Assembly: GCA_029862205.1 (NCBI GenBank)
Contig: JAOTXT010000010.1
Coordinates: 1-64,000, forward strand
Direction of reading: 5' to 3'
DNA length: 64,000 bases
DNA from: Paracoccaceae bacterium
GTDB taxonomy: Bacteria; Pseudomonadota; Alphaproteobacteria; Rhodobacterales; Rhodobacteraceae
Shown: positions 16,805 to 26,493 of the stretch, in pieces
How the letters are laid out: each line of letters opens with the position of its first letter
Numbering within the stretch: position 1 is the stretch's first letter
Translations under genes and position numbers: made by a program
Notes under the pieces: model-generated
What the model saw: the letters and a program-made list of their open reading frames with translations, nothing else
Database searches by the model: none
Told to the model about the DNA's origin: nothing

Positions 16805-17964
16805 GTGAGGCGCCACAGACCCCGGAGTCGGATCGCGTATCGGGCTACCCACATCCCCGCGAGACAACGCGCCTGATCGGCCAGGCAGCGGCCGAGCGAG
16901 AGTTCCTGGGCGCCTGGGCCGAGGGGCGGCTGCACCATGGCTGGCTACTGCGCGGATCACGCGGGGTCGGCAAGGCGACGCTGGCCTACCGGATCGCGCG
17001 GGCGCTGATCACCGATGGGCCCACCGGCGAAGCCGCGCTTTTCGGGCCGTCGGCGCCGGCAAGTCTCGACCCGCCCGAGGGCTGCGCCATCCTGCAACGC
17101 ATCCGGGCGCAGAGCGAGCCGCGTCTGACCGTGCTCCGGCGCGGGCTGAACGAGCGTGGGCGCCTGCGCACCCAGATTTCCGTCGATGACGTGCGCGCGG
17201 TGCGCCGCTTCCTGTCGCTCAGCGCCGCCGATGGGGGCTGGCGCGTGGTGATTGTCGATCCGGCCGACGAGATGAACCGCTCGGCCGCGAATGCGCTGCT
17301 GAAGGTGCTGGAAGAGCCCCCCGTCCGGACTGTCCTTTTGCTGATCGCCCATGCGCCCGCCGGGCTTCTGCCGACGATCCGCTCGCGCTGCCGGACCCTG
17401 GATTTGCGGCCGCTGGGCGCGGCTGACCTGGCCGAGGCACTGGCGCAGGCTGGCGCGCCGGTGTCCGAAGCCGACGCCGAGGCGCTGGCGCTGTTGGCGG
17501 GCGGCTCGGTCGGCGAGGCATTGCGGCTGATCGCGGGCGACGGGGTCGCGCTCTATGGCCGGCTGATCGCGCTTTTCAACGGCGGACGTGGCGTCAAGCG
17601 CGGTGCCCTGATGGCGCTGACCGACTGGGCCACGGGCCGCGACGCAGAGAGCCGGTTTGACCTGGTACCGAAGCTCACCCTGACCCTGATCGGCCGCCTG
17701 GCCCGGCACGGCGCCATGGCCGGCGCGCTGCCCGGCTCCGAGGCCGTTCCCGAGGCCGTTCCCGAGGCCGTTCCGGGGGAAGCGCCCTTGATGCAGGCGG
17801 TCGCGCGCAGCCCCGCCCAGGCCGCGCTCTGGGCCGAGGCGTCGGCGCGCATCGCCGCCGCGACCGCCCATGCCCGGGCGGTCAATCTTGACCCTGGCCA
17901 GACGATCATCGATACGTTCCTCGAACTCGACGCCACCCTGACCCGGGCACGCGACGCGGCCTGA
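16801..17964 (+). CDS. holB: DNA polymerase III subunit delta'
   Basis: 387 residues. It resembles the clamp-loader delta' family: WLLRGSRGVGKATLAYRIAR corresponds to the P-loop (here G-S-R-G-V-G-K-A), and MNRSAANALLKVLEEPP is the signature helix before sensor 1. The SRC motif is in TIRSRCRTLDL. It acts in the clamp loader that places the beta sliding clamp on DNA. A linker near residues 314-325 contains a perfect 12-base tandem triplication (17740-17775, encoding EAVP repeats). The alphaproteobacterial protein is longer than that of E. coli. Confidence 0.92.
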   Translation: MSEAPQTPESDRVSGYPHPRETTRLIGQAAAEREFLGAWAEGRLHHGWLLRGSRGVGKATLAYRIARALITDGPTGEAALFGPSAPASLDPPEGCAILQRIRAQSEPRLTVLRRGLNERGRLRTQISVDDVRAVRRFLSLSAADGGWRVVIVDPADEMNRSAANALLKVLEEPPVRTVLLLIAHAPAGLLPTIRSRCRTLDLRPLGAADLAEALAQAGAPVSEADAEALALLAGGSVGEALRLIAGDGVALYGRLIALFNGGRGVKRGALMALTDWATGRDAESRFDLVPKLTLTLIGRLARHGAMAGALPGSEAVPEAVPEAVPGEAPLMQAVARSPAQAALWAEASARIAAATAHARAVNLDPGQTIIDTFLELDATLTRARDAA

Positions 17965-18009
17965 GAAACAGCCGCCGCAGGGGCTGGCCCATGCAAGGAC
18001 AACGCGGAC

Positions 18010-18804
18010 ATGCCCCTGCCCCAGTTGGTCGATAGCCATTGCCATCTGGACTTCCCTCAACTGATCGGGGAATTGCCGGATGTGGTCGCGCGCGCCCGCG
18101 ACGCCGGCGTGACCCGCATGGTGACGATCTGCACCCGGCCACGCACCGAGCCGCAGGTCCGCGCGATTGCCGAGGCGCATGAGGGGATATTCTATGCGGC
18201 CGGGGTCCACCCGATGAACGTGGCCACGGAGCCGGAAGTGTCGGTCGCCGATCTGCTCGCGCTGAGCGAACACCCCAAGATGGTGGGGATCGGCGAGACC
18301 GGCCTCGACTACCACTACACCAAGGAGTCGATGGCGGCGCAGCAGGAAAGCCTGCGGGTCCATATCGAGGCGGCGCGCCAGACCCGCCTGCCGTTGATTA
18401 TCCATGCGCGCGACGCGGACGAGGATATGGCGCGCATCCTTTCGGACGAGCACCAGGCGGCGCCCTACACATGCGTCATGCACTGCTTCTCGTCAGGCCA
18501 GGCGCTGGCAGCGACGGCGCTCGATCTGGGCTTTTATCTGTCGATGTCCGGGATCGCCGCATTCCCGAAATCGGATGCCTTGCGCGCGATCTTCGCCGCA
18601 GCTCCGCTCGACCGGATCCTCGTCGAAACCGACAGCCCGTATCTCGCGCCCCCTCCCCATCGCGGCAATCGCTGCGAGCCGGCCTTCGTGGCCGACACGG
18701 CCCGGGGTGGCGCCGAGACCATGGGCGTCGACTACGAGGAATTCTGCGCCGCTACCTCGGCCAATTTCGACCGGCTCTTTGCCAAGGCGGCGGCCCATGG
18801 GTGA
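18010..18804 (+). CDS. TatD-family metal-dependent hydrolase
   Basis: 264 residues from ATG 18010 with AAGGA upstream. N-terminal SHCHLDFP supplies two metal-binding His; GIGETGLDYHY gives the conserved Glu; LPLIIHARDADEDM and CVMHCFSSG give further His ligands; LVETDSPYLAPPPHRG supplies the catalytic Asp. The fold is a TIM barrel with two metal ions. Family members act as 3'-5' deoxyribonucleases or related hydrolases. It sits between holB and a PhnP-like hydrolase, with which it overlaps by 8 bases. The conserved neighbourhood with holB supports a YcfH-like assignment; its cellular substrate is not certain. Confidence 0.9.
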   Translation: MPLPQLVDSHCHLDFPQLIGELPDVVARARDAGVTRMVTICTRPRTEPQVRAIAEAHEGIFYAAGVHPMNVATEPEVSVADLLALSEHPKMVGIGETGLDYHYTKESMAAQQESLRVHIEAARQTRLPLIIHARDADEDMARILSDEHQAAPYTCVMHCFSSGQALAATALDLGFYLSMSGIAAFPKSDALRAIFAAAPLDRILVETDSPYLAPPPHRGNRCEPAFVADTARGGAETMGVDYEEFCAATSANFDRLFAKAAAHG

Positions 18805-19618
18805 TGTGCTGCGCATCACCGTCCTGGGCACCGGATCGTCGGGCGGCGTGCCGAGGATCGGCCCGGAGGGGCCGAATTGGGGGGCCTGCGACCCGGCGAA
18901 CCCGAAGAACCGGCGCCGCCGCTGCTCGCTGCTGGTGCAGCGGATCGGCGCCGAAGGCCGGACCAGCGTCCTGATCGACGCGGGGCCCGACACGCGCGCA
19001 CAGCTTATCGATGCGGGCACCGGCTATCTGGACGCGGTGATCTTCACCCATGACCATGCGGACCATGTCCATGGGATCGACGATCTGCGCATGGTCGTCT
19101 TCAACCGGCGCGCCCGCCTGCCGGCCTGGATGGACGAGCCGACCGAGCGCACACTGAAGACCCGGTTCGGCTATATCTTCGAACAGGCGCCGGGCTCGAA
19201 CTACCCGGCAATCCTGGACCATTATCGGATCGACGGGCCCGTCCGGGTCGACGGCGCGGGCGGTGAGGTCGTCGCCGAGCCCTTCTACGTGCCCCATGGC
19301 GATATCGAGGCGTTGGGATTCCGCTTCGGTCCGGTGATCTACACACCCGACATCAAAGACATGAGTGAGGCGGCCTGGGACGTGCTTAGAGACGCCGATT
19401 GCTGGATCCTGGACGCGCTTCGCCACACCAACCACCCGAGCCATGTAAATGTCGAGACGGCGGTGGAATGGATCGTCAAGGCGGCGCCGCCACGGGCCTA
19501 TCTGACCAACATGCATGTGGACCTGGACTACGCCGAGCTCGACGCCGCGACGCCGGAAAACGTGCGCCCGGCCCATGACGGCCTGGTGCTGGAATATCCG
19601 CTGGACCCTGACGCGTGA
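18797..19618 (+). CDS. Metallo-beta-lactamase-fold hydrolase (PhnP-like)
   Basis: 273 residues from ATG 18797, which overlaps the tatD end by 8 bases; the longer open frame to the left is antisense-like noise. It starts ITVLGTGSSGGVPRIG, as in PhnP/ribonuclease Z relatives. The metal motif is FTHDHADHVHGIDDLR (HxHxDH). Later ligands are in VPHGDIEALGFRF, YTPDIKDM and a His near HTNHPSH. PhnP proteins hydrolyse cyclic phosphodiesters; no phn genes are nearby, so the substrate here is open. The gene is conserved behind holB and tatD in related bacteria. Confidence 0.88.
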   Translation: MGDVLRITVLGTGSSGGVPRIGPEGPNWGACDPANPKNRRRRCSLLVQRIGAEGRTSVLIDAGPDTRAQLIDAGTGYLDAVIFTHDHADHVHGIDDLRMVVFNRRARLPAWMDEPTERTLKTRFGYIFEQAPGSNYPAILDHYRIDGPVRVDGAGGEVVAEPFYVPHGDIEALGFRFGPVIYTPDIKDMSEAAWDVLRDADCWILDALRHTNHPSHVNVETAVEWIVKAAPPRAYLTNMHVDLDYAELDAATPENVRPAHDGLVLEYPLDPDA

Positions 19619-20568
19619 GCCTGATCGCCGCGCTTCTGGTGATCGTCCTGCCGGTCTTCCTGGTGGTCGGCACGGGCTATGCGTTGGTGCGGATCAAGTT
19701 CTTCCCGGATGCGGGCGTCGATGCGCTGGTCCGCTTTGCCACCGCGCTGGCGGTCCCCTGCTTGCTGTTCAAGGCGATGTACGAACTGGACTTGGGCACG
19801 GCGATGCGGGCGGACCATCTGATTGCGTTCTATGGGGCCTCGCTTGCCTGTTTCACGACCGCCGCGCTGATCTCGCGCAAACTATTTACGCGCCGCCCGG
19901 GCGAGGCGGTCTCGGCTGGTTTCTCGGCCATGTTCGGAAATGCGGTGCTGCTGGGCATCCCGATCATGCAGCGCGCGTTCGGTGCGGCCGAGCTTTCCGC
20001 CATGTTCGCGCTTTTGGCGTTCCATGTGCCGGTCTTCTACACGGTCGGGATCCTGGCGATGGAGCTGTTGCGCCGGGATGGGAGGGGGGCGGCCGGCGCA
20101 CTGCTCCGGACGGTCAGGGCAGTCGCGGCCAACCCCCTGATGCTGGGCCTGGCGTTCGGACTGGCGGCGAATATCGCGGGGCTGGGCATCCCGGGCGTGC
20201 TCTACGACGCGATCTCGATGCTTGCGCGCGCGGCGCTACCGGTCGCGCTCTTCGCGCTCGGCGGCGTGCTCACCCGCTATGCGCTGAAGGCGGAATTGGG
20301 CGAAGCGACAATGATCTCGCTGGTTTCCTTGATGCTCTGCCCAGCGCTCGCCTGGCTGCTGTCAGGCCCGGTCTTCGGCTTGCCCGAGCCGTTCCTGCGC
20401 GCCGCGGTTCTGATGGCGGCGATGCCACCGGGTGTGAACGGCTATGTCTTCGCGGCGATGTATAATCGCGCGGTCGGCACTGCGGCCAGCGCGGTGATCC
20501 TGGGCACAATCCTCTCGCTCGCCACCATCAGCCTTTGGCTGGCCTTGCTGGGTGGGTCGGGGGTGTAG
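19615..20568 (+). CDS. AEC-family (auxin efflux carrier-like) transporter
   Basis: 317 residues from GTG 19615, overlapping the previous stop (GTGA). About ten hydrophobic helices in two halves of five are evident, starting ALLVIVLPVFLVVGTGYALV. The family motif region FGNAVLLGIPIMQRAFG (helix 4) with its Asn-Pro break and the C-terminal PPGVNGYVFAAMYNR are typical. Such proteins export organic anions such as malate or malonate in bacteria. The substrate cannot be told from sequence. A GTAGGGTGGGG element overlaps its end (20565-20575). Confidence 0.85.
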   Translation: MSLIAALLVIVLPVFLVVGTGYALVRIKFFPDAGVDALVRFATALAVPCLLFKAMYELDLGTAMRADHLIAFYGASLACFTTAALISRKLFTRRPGEAVSAGFSAMFGNAVLLGIPIMQRAFGAAELSAMFALLAFHVPVFYTVGILAMELLRRDGRGAAGALLRTVRAVAANPLMLGLAFGLAANIAGLGIPGVLYDAISMLARAALPVALFALGGVLTRYALKAELGEATMISLVSLMLCPALAWLLSGPVFGLPEPFLRAAVLMAAMPPGVNGYVFAAMYNRAVGTAASAVILGTILSLATISLWLALLGGSGV

Positions 20569-20700
20569 GGTGGGGCAGATCCCGCTATCTGCGGTCGCTC
20601 GTACAGAAAATGACACTTCTTCGTTGTGGCAAGCGTTGACGCGGGCAGGCGCCGCCATGCGATAAAATCCGAACGATGCCTCGTTTTACCGGAGCGCCCA

Positions 20701-21558
20701 ATGATCGAAGTTTCGAAGATAACGCCCGCGATCGGTGCCGTCGTTTCCGGTATCGACTTCTCGCGCCCGATCAATCCGGACGATCATGATGCGATCTATC
20801 AGGCGCTGCTTCAGAACTTCGTCATCTTCTTCCGCGACACCGCGATCACGCCAGCGGCTCACCTGGACTTCGCGCGAGGTTTCGGCGACCTGGACGAGCC
20901 CCATCCTCTCTATCCGCACGTCGAGGGATTCGAGAACATCGTGCTGCTGGAGAACGACTCCGGGGCTTCGCGGGACACCAATAGCTGGCACACCGATCTC
21001 ACATTTAAAGTGGAACAACCCTTCGCCTCGGTACTTGTCGCGCGCCACGTCCCGCCGGTCGGGGGCGATACGATGTGGTCGAGCTGCCATGCCGCCTATG
21101 ACCGATTGCCCGATGGCATGAAACGAGATCTTGAGGGAATGCAGGCGATTCACGATTTCGGCGATTTTCGCAACAGCTTCGCGGGCGAGCGGAACGGTGA
21201 GAGCGGCGTCGAACGGCTGAACGAGAGCGTCAGCCGCTTTGGCCACAACATCAGACCACTGATCGGCAGCCATCCGGTCACCGGCCGGAAGTTTCTGAAT
21301 TTCAATGAAGCCTTCGTGACCCATATCGTTGGGCTCACGACGAACGAGGCGAACGCGCTCAAGACCTTCCTGGCAAATCATATGAACAAGCCCGAGGACC
21401 AGATGCGGTGGCGCTGGCGGGCGGGCGATCTGGCGATGTGGGACAACCGCGTGACGATGCATTACGCGGTGGCGGACTATTTGCCGGAGTATCGCTGCAT
21501 GAACCGGATCACCGTGATCCGCGATCGCCGCGCGAAGGACAATATGCAGGCGGCGTGA
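20701..21558 (+). CDS. TauD/TfdA-family 2-oxoglutarate-dependent dioxygenase
   Basis: 285 residues from ATG 20701 with GGAG at 20691-20694. The iron facial triad is visible: His97 and Asp99 in SWHTDLTF, and His254 in VTMHYAVADY. Arg near 268 (PEYRCMNRITV) should bind 2-oxoglutarate. The N-terminal ITPAIGAVVSGIDFSRPI is typical of TauD relatives. It hydroxylates or cleaves an organic substrate such as a sulfonate, an aryloxy acid or a quaternary amine; no sulfonate-transport genes adjoin, so the substrate is unknown. It stands alone, convergent with the large oxidoreductase, with a strong inverted repeat between them. Confidence 0.9.
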   Translation: MIEVSKITPAIGAVVSGIDFSRPINPDDHDAIYQALLQNFVIFFRDTAITPAAHLDFARGFGDLDEPHPLYPHVEGFENIVLLENDSGASRDTNSWHTDLTFKVEQPFASVLVARHVPPVGGDTMWSSCHAAYDRLPDGMKRDLEGMQAIHDFGDFRNSFAGERNGESGVERLNESVSRFGHNIRPLIGSHPVTGRKFLNFNEAFVTHIVGLTTNEANALKTFLANHMNKPEDQMRWRWRAGDLAMWDNRVTMHYAVADYLPEYRCMNRITVIRDRRAKDNMQAA

Positions 21559-21571
21559 GCAATTGTAGTGC

Positions 21572-21630
21572 GGGGTTCACCCCCCACCATTCCCCACCGT
21601 CTTTCCCGTCCAACGGTGGGGTGAAACCCC
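21572..21630. terminator. Inverted repeat between convergent genes, probable bidirectional terminator
   Basis: The stem CCCCACCGT (21592-21600) pairs with ACGGTGGGG (21613-21621), and flanking GGGGTT and AAACCCC extend the pairing with a bulge. There is no clear T tract. It contains the GTAGGGTGGGG element (minus strand, 21637-21627). Confidence 0.55.
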
Positions 21631-21667
21631 ACCCTACCAGGCCGAGATGGCGGGAAATGCAACTCGC

Positions 21668-24600
21668 TTATTCAGCCGCCTGCGGGATGGACGTCTCGCC
21701 AGACCGGAAACGCTCCAGCAGGACCGCGCGTTCCTCGGCCGCGCTTTCGGCATTCGCGACCTTGACGTGTCCGAAACCCCGGATCTTCAGGGGCAGCCGG
21801 GCCAGTTCGACCGCCAGCGGCCCGTTCGCGGCGGTCAGGCCGGCGATCAGTTCCTCGACCATGGCCCGGTAGTCCTTGATCATTTGCCGCTCCATCCGCC
21901 GCTCGGCGTTGCGACCGAAGGGATCGAAGGGCGTGCCGCGCAGGAACTTGAACCATGCCAGCCACCGGAAGATCCGCGCCATGCGCGGCCCGAACTCGCT
22001 TTTGGCCGGCCGCCCATCAGGATCCACGCGCCGCAGGACCGGCGGGGACAGATGGTAGGTGACCTTGCCGTAGGTGCCGAAGGCCTCGTTCAGCGCGGCC
22101 TCAAGTGTCTCGGTATGCAGCCGCGCGACCTCGTATTCGTCCTTGTAGGAAAGAAGCTTGAAATAGCCCTCGGCGACCGCTTGCGTGAAGCCGGCTGCGC
22201 CTGACGCCGCCTCGGCCTCGCGCGCCTTCTGGACCAACTTGCGGTAGCGCTTGGCCAGACGCTTGCCCTGATAGCCCACCAGGAAATCCGCGCGCCGGTC
22301 GATCATTCGGTCCAGCGTCTCTTCCGGCGGGACCTCCGGCGCCACGGCGGCTCGGGCCTCCAGCGGGTTGGCGACCGCCCAGCGGCCGATCTCGAAGGCG
22401 CGCAGGTTGCGCTCGACCCCAGCCGCGTTCAGCTCGATCGCCTTGCGGATCGCGTCCGCCGACAGCGGCACCATGCCCGCCTGCCACGCCGCGCCCAGAA
22501 GCAGGACATTGGCGAAGATCGCGTCGCCCAGCAGGGTCTCGGCCAGGCTGGTCGCGTCGATCATGCTCAGCGCATCCGCGCCGACCCGGCGCTCGAGCGC
22601 CAATTTCAGGGCCTCGCTCGGCAGCTTGAACTCGGTGTCGTGAGTGAACTGGCCGGTGACGATCTCGTGGGTATTGCAGAGAACGCGCGACCGGCCGCGT
22701 TCCATGGCGCTCAACGTCTTCGGCGCGGCGGTGACCACCAGATCGCCGCCGATCACCGCGTCGGCCTCGCCGGCGGCAATGCGGATCGCGTTGATGTCTT
22801 GCGGCGCAGGCGCGAGGCGGCAATGGATCGTCACCGCGCCGCCCTTTTGAGCCAGGCCCGCCATCTGCATCTCGCTCGCGCCCTTGCCCTCCAGATGCGC
22901 CGCCATGGTCAGAAGCGCGCCGACCGTGACCACGCCGGTACCGCCGACGCCGGTGATCAGCAGGTTCCAGGGACGGGTCAGCTCGGGCGTCTGGGGCTCA
23001 GGCAGCGGCGGCAGGTCGAATGCGGCCGTCTCGCGGCCCCGGGGCTCGGCGTCCTCGACAGTCACGAAGCTGGGGCAGAAGCCCTTGAGGCAGGAGAAAT
23101 CCTTGTTGCAGGCGGATTGGTCGATCTGGCGCTTGCGTCCCAGGGGCGTCTCGAGCGGCAGGATGGCGACGCAGTTCGATTGCACCCCGCAATCGCCGCA
23201 GCCCTCGCAGACACTTGGGTTGATGAAGACGCGCTTGTTCGGGTCCGGGAATTTGCCGCGCTTGCGGCGGCGGCGCTTCTCGGCGGCGCAGGTCTGCACG
23301 TAAATCAGCGCCGTGACGCCTTCGATCCTAGCCAATTCGCGCTGGGCGACGGCTAGGCGGTCACGCTCGTGGACCGCCACGTCCGAGGGGAATTCGGGCT
23401 GCTCCTCCTTCTCGTCGATCACGGCGACGACGCGCTTGGCGCCGGCCGCCAGCGCTTCGCGGGCGATCTGGCCTGGGGTCAGCCCGCCGTCATGGGCCTG
23501 GCCGCCTGTCATCGCGACCGCGTCGTTGTAGAGGATCTTGAAGGTGATGTTGGTGTTCGCGGCCACCGCGGCCCGGATCGCCATCAGGCCGGAATGGTTG
23601 TAGGTGCCGTCGCCCAGGTTCTGGAAAATGTGCTTGCGGGTCGAGAACGGCGCCTCGCCAATCCAGTTCGCGCCCTCGCCGCCCATATGGGTGAAACCCT
23701 CGGTCTCGCGGTCCATCCACTGGACCATGTAGTGGCAGCCGATCCCGGCATAGGCGCGGCTGCCCTCGGGCACCCGGGTCGAGGTGTTGTGCGGGCAGCC
23801 AGCGCAAAACCAGGGCTGGCGCTCGGCCAGCTCCGGCGCGTTACCGGCCTCGGCCAGGCGCGTCAGGCGCTCGAGGCCCTGGGTCATCGGAGGGTGGCTG
23901 ATCCCGGCGCTTGCCAGCATCCGCCCCAACCCTCGTGCGATGACCATCGGGTTCAGGTCCATCTTGACCGAGAAGAGGACCGTGCCGTCCTCCTCCTTCC
24001 AGCCGACGACGCGGGGATGGTTCGGCACGCCGAACAGCACCTCCTTCAACTGGATCTCGATGACCGGGCGCTTTTCCTCGACGATCACGATCAGATCCAG
24101 GCCCTGGGCCCAGTCGCGCAGGCGCTGGATCTCCAACGGCCAGACCATGCCGACCTTGTAGGTGGTGACGCCGAGCCGGCGCGCCGCCTGGTCGTCGATC
24201 CCCAGCATCTCGAGCGCGTGAACGGTGTCGAGCCAGCTCTTCCCGGACGAGACGATGCCGACACGGGCGCCCGCCTGGCCATGTACCCGGCCATCGAGCC
24301 CGTTGGCCTGCGTGAAGGCCTGGGCCGCGAAACGCTTGAAGTCGTGCATCCGCGCTTCCTGCAGCTGCGCAGTATCGCCCAGGCGGATGTTTAGTCCGTC
24401 GGGAGGCAGGATGAAATCGGCGGGCTCGGTGATCGTCAGCTGGTGCGGATCGCCATCGACCACCGCGGTCGCCTCGACCGTGTCCTTCATCGACTTGATC
24501 CCGACCCAGAGGCCGGAGAATCGGCTGAGCGCCCAGCCATAGAGCATGTGGTCGATCAGCTCCTGCACACCGGCGGGTGACAGGATCGGCATCATTGCGT

Positions 24601-25093
24601 CCATCAGCGCCATTTCGGACTGATGGCAGGTGGTCGAGCTTTCGCAAGTATGGTCGTCGCCCATGGCGACCAGCACGCCGCCATGGCGCGAGGTTCCAGC
24701 AAAATTCGCGTGCCGGAAGACGTCACCGGTGCGGTCGACCCCGGGCCCCTTGCCGTACCAGAGGCCGAAGACCCCCTGATGCTTGCCCTCGCCGCGCAGC
24801 TCGGCTTGCTGGGTGCCCCAAAGCGCCGTCGCCGCCAGATCCTCGTTCAGGCCCGGATGGAACTTGATCTGGCTTTCGGTCAGATACTTGCCGGCCGCTT
24901 GGAAGACCCCATCGACCGCGCCCAAGGGCGAGCCGCGATAGCCGGTTACATAGCCCGCCGTGTCCAGCCCCGCCGCCGCGTCGCGCGCCCGCTGCATCAG
25001 GGTGGCGCGGACCAGGGCCTGGGTGCCGGACAGCAGCACTGGCGACTTTTCCAGATCGTAGCGGTCCGACAGACGGACGTCGCGCAAGTCCAT
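21668..25093 (-). CDS. Indolepyruvate ferredoxin oxidoreductase, fused alpha/beta/gamma type
   Basis: 1141 residues, the usual size of the single-chain enzyme. N-terminal part: SGTQALVRATLMQRARDAAA and TGYRGSPLGAVDG (pyrimidine-binding TPP domain). Middle: CHYMVQWMDRE and GGEGANWIGEAPF (pyrophosphate-binding TPP domain). A 4Fe-4S cluster lies in CEGCGDCGVQSNC, and the C-terminal gamma domain has NLLITGVGGTGVVTVGALL. It oxidatively decarboxylates aryl 2-oxoacids to aryl-acyl-CoA with ferredoxin as electron acceptor, in amino-acid catabolism. There are no partner subunits next to it, as expected for the fused form. The upstream SDR gene is on the same strand, 87 bases away. Confidence 0.92.
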   Translation of the reverse strand: MDLRDVRLSDRYDLEKSPVLLSGTQALVRATLMQRARDAAAGLDTAGYVTGYRGSPLGAVDGVFQAAGKYLTESQIKFHPGLNEDLAATALWGTQQAELRGEGKHQGVFGLWYGKGPGVDRTGDVFRHANFAGTSRHGGVLVAMGDDHTCESSTTCHQSEMALMDAMMPILSPAGVQELIDHMLYGWALSRFSGLWVGIKSMKDTVEATAVVDGDPHQLTITEPADFILPPDGLNIRLGDTAQLQEARMHDFKRFAAQAFTQANGLDGRVHGQAGARVGIVSSGKSWLDTVHALEMLGIDDQAARRLGVTTYKVGMVWPLEIQRLRDWAQGLDLIVIVEEKRPVIEIQLKEVLFGVPNHPRVVGWKEEDGTVLFSVKMDLNPMVIARGLGRMLASAGISHPPMTQGLERLTRLAEAGNAPELAERQPWFCAGCPHNTSTRVPEGSRAYAGIGCHYMVQWMDRETEGFTHMGGEGANWIGEAPFSTRKHIFQNLGDGTYNHSGLMAIRAAVAANTNITFKILYNDAVAMTGGQAHDGGLTPGQIAREALAAGAKRVVAVIDEKEEQPEFPSDVAVHERDRLAVAQRELARIEGVTALIYVQTCAAEKRRRRKRGKFPDPNKRVFINPSVCEGCGDCGVQSNCVAILPLETPLGRKRQIDQSACNKDFSCLKGFCPSFVTVEDAEPRGRETAAFDLPPLPEPQTPELTRPWNLLITGVGGTGVVTVGALLTMAAHLEGKGASEMQMAGLAQKGGAVTIHCRLAPAPQDINAIRIAAGEADAVIGGDLVVTAAPKTLSAMERGRSRVLCNTHEIVTGQFTHDTEFKLPSEALKLALERRVGADALSMIDATSLAETLLGDAIFANVLLLGAAWQAGMVPLSADAIRKAIELNAAGVERNLRAFEIGRWAVANPLEARAAVAPEVPPEETLDRMIDRRADFLVGYQGKRLAKRYRKLVQKAREAEAASGAAGFTQAVAEGYFKLLSYKDEYEVARLHTETLEAALNEAFGTYGKVTYHLSPPVLRRVDPDGRPAKSEFGPRMARIFRWLAWFKFLRGTPFDPFGRNAERRMERQMIKDYRAMVEELIAGLTAANGPLAVELARLPLKIRGFGHVKVANAESAAEERAVLLERFRSGETSIPQAAE

Positions 25094-25180
25094 GCGTGGC
25101 CTCTCCTTGCGTGGCTCCTTGGGGGAACGGATCAGAACGGCATTATAGGTAAGCTATACTGACATTTCCCGCAAGCACCC

Positions 25181-25924
25181 TCACAGCGGACGGACCAGGT
25201 GGCCGCCATCCACCGGGAGGGTCACTCCGGTAATATAGGCGCCCTTTTCCGAGAGAAGTAGCTCCATTGGCCCGTCAAGATCCTGAAGCCGCCCGAACCG
25301 GCGCATCGGGATACCCTTCAACAGCTTCTGACCCTCGTCGCTGGCCAAATAATCCGCGTTCATCTCGGTCGGGAAATAGCCGGGTGCGATCGCGTTGACC
25401 CGGATGCCGTGGCGCGCCCATTCCAGCGCCAAGTTGCGCGTCAGATGCACGACCGCTGCTTTCGACGCAGAATATGCGGCGAGCCCTAGCCCGGTGCCGA
25501 AACCCAGGATCGAGGCGGTGTTAACGATCGCGCCGCCGCCCTGCCCCGCCATCACCCGCGCCGCGGCCGTGGCGACCCGGAAGACACCGCTGAGGTTGAT
25601 GTCGATTACCCGCTGCCAGTCCGCGTCGGGCATGTCCAGCGTGCGCCCGCCCCACGAAATTCCCGCATTATTGGCGACGCCGTCCAGCCCACCCATCGCC
25701 TCGGCTGCCGCGGCAATGCCGGCGGTGACCGAGTCCGGATCCGCGACATCCATCCGGACCGGAATGATCCGGCCCCCGGCCCCGTCCGCCAACGCCTTCA
25801 GCGCCTCCAAACGGCGTGCCGCGGCACAAACATGGGCGCCTCGCGCAGCCAGCATCTGCGTGAAATGCGCCCCCAACCCGCTGGACGCGCCGGTCACCAA
25901 AACGCGGCAGTTGCTCAATGACAC
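25181..25924 (-). CDS. Short-chain dehydrogenase/reductase
   Basis: 247 residues from GTG 25924, which is preceded at good spacing by GGGAGGA; the ATG at 25939 overlaps that ribosome site. Cofactor motif TGASSGLG, structural NNAG, catalytic Ser (in NTASILGFG) and YSASK with Tyr and Lys are all present. The acidic or basic residue after beta-2 is R-R (AARRLEALK), which favours NADPH. C-terminal ITGVTLPVDGGHLVRPL is typical. Substrate unknown. It is divergent from an HxlR-type regulator across 204 bases, which may control it. Confidence 0.9.
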   Translation of the reverse strand: MSLSNCRVLVTGASSGLGAHFTQMLAARGAHVCAAARRLEALKALADGAGGRIIPVRMDVADPDSVTAGIAAAAEAMGGLDGVANNAGISWGGRTLDMPDADWQRVIDINLSGVFRVATAAARVMAGQGGGAIVNTASILGFGTGLGLAAYSASKAAVVHLTRNLALEWARHGIRVNAIAPGYFPTEMNADYLASDEGQKLLKGIPMRRFGRLQDLDGPMELLLSEKGAYITGVTLPVDGGHLVRPL

Positions 25925-26128
25925 GCAAATTCCTCCCAATTTTTCGTTTCGATCTGCAATCCGAAAAATTCCATTTCTTTGAGCAATTTATCTGATTTTC
26001 TGAATAGTCCCAGTGCCCTTGTGAGAGGATTCAGAGAAAAAAATAGCGAATTTCTCGCAAGATTCCCCGACCCCACGTGTTTTTCGGACGGAGCTTATCA
26101 TTGGGTTGCGTAACAAAGGGGAGCGGTT

Positions 26129-26488
26129 GTGAACGAATTTGCACGCACGGAGTCGAATGGAATGGATCGGGCTGTCCGCCAGGTGGGCGACAGCTGGAGC
26201 CTTCTGATCATGTGGGCGGCCCTTCAGGGGACGACCCGTTTTGACAATTTCCAAAGCCGTCTGGGCGTCGCCCGGAACATCCTTTCGAACCGGCTGTCGA
26301 AGCTGGTCGCGGAAGGTATTCTGGTGAAGCGTCCCGTACACGCGGGTGCCCGGCGTCTCGAGTACCGCGTGACCGGTAAAGGCGAGGCGCTGCGTCCGGC
26401 GCTGGAGCTGATGGCCGGTTGGGGCGGTGGAATGTCGGTCCAGGATGGCGATCACGGGAGCCGCCCGGTCTCGGGTTTCCGTCACTGA
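26129..26488 (+). CDS. HxlR-family transcriptional regulator
   Basis: 119 residues from GTG 26129 with AGGGGAG upstream. The winged helix is clear: VGDSWSLLIMWAAL, RFDNFQSRLGVARNILSNRL and LVAEGILVKR, then a wing with YRVTGKGEALRPAL. The single Cys often used for thiol sensing in the family is absent. It is divergent from the SDR gene; HxlR regulators commonly repress a neighbouring oxidoreductase that detoxifies reactive aldehydes or quinones, so control of the SDR is a reasonable inference. The spacer is AT-rich. Confidence 0.85.
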   Translation: MNEFARTESNGMDRAVRQVGDSWSLLIMWAALQGTTRFDNFQSRLGVARNILSNRLSKLVAEGILVKRPVHAGARRLEYRVTGKGEALRPALELMAGWGGGMSVQDGDHGSRPVSGFRH

Positions 26489-26493
26489 AGAAT

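Noticed and set aside
18404-18796. N-terminal extension of the PhnP-like hydrolase
   Set aside because: It overlaps tatD in another frame and has no family resemblance; the ATG at 18797 gives the right start.
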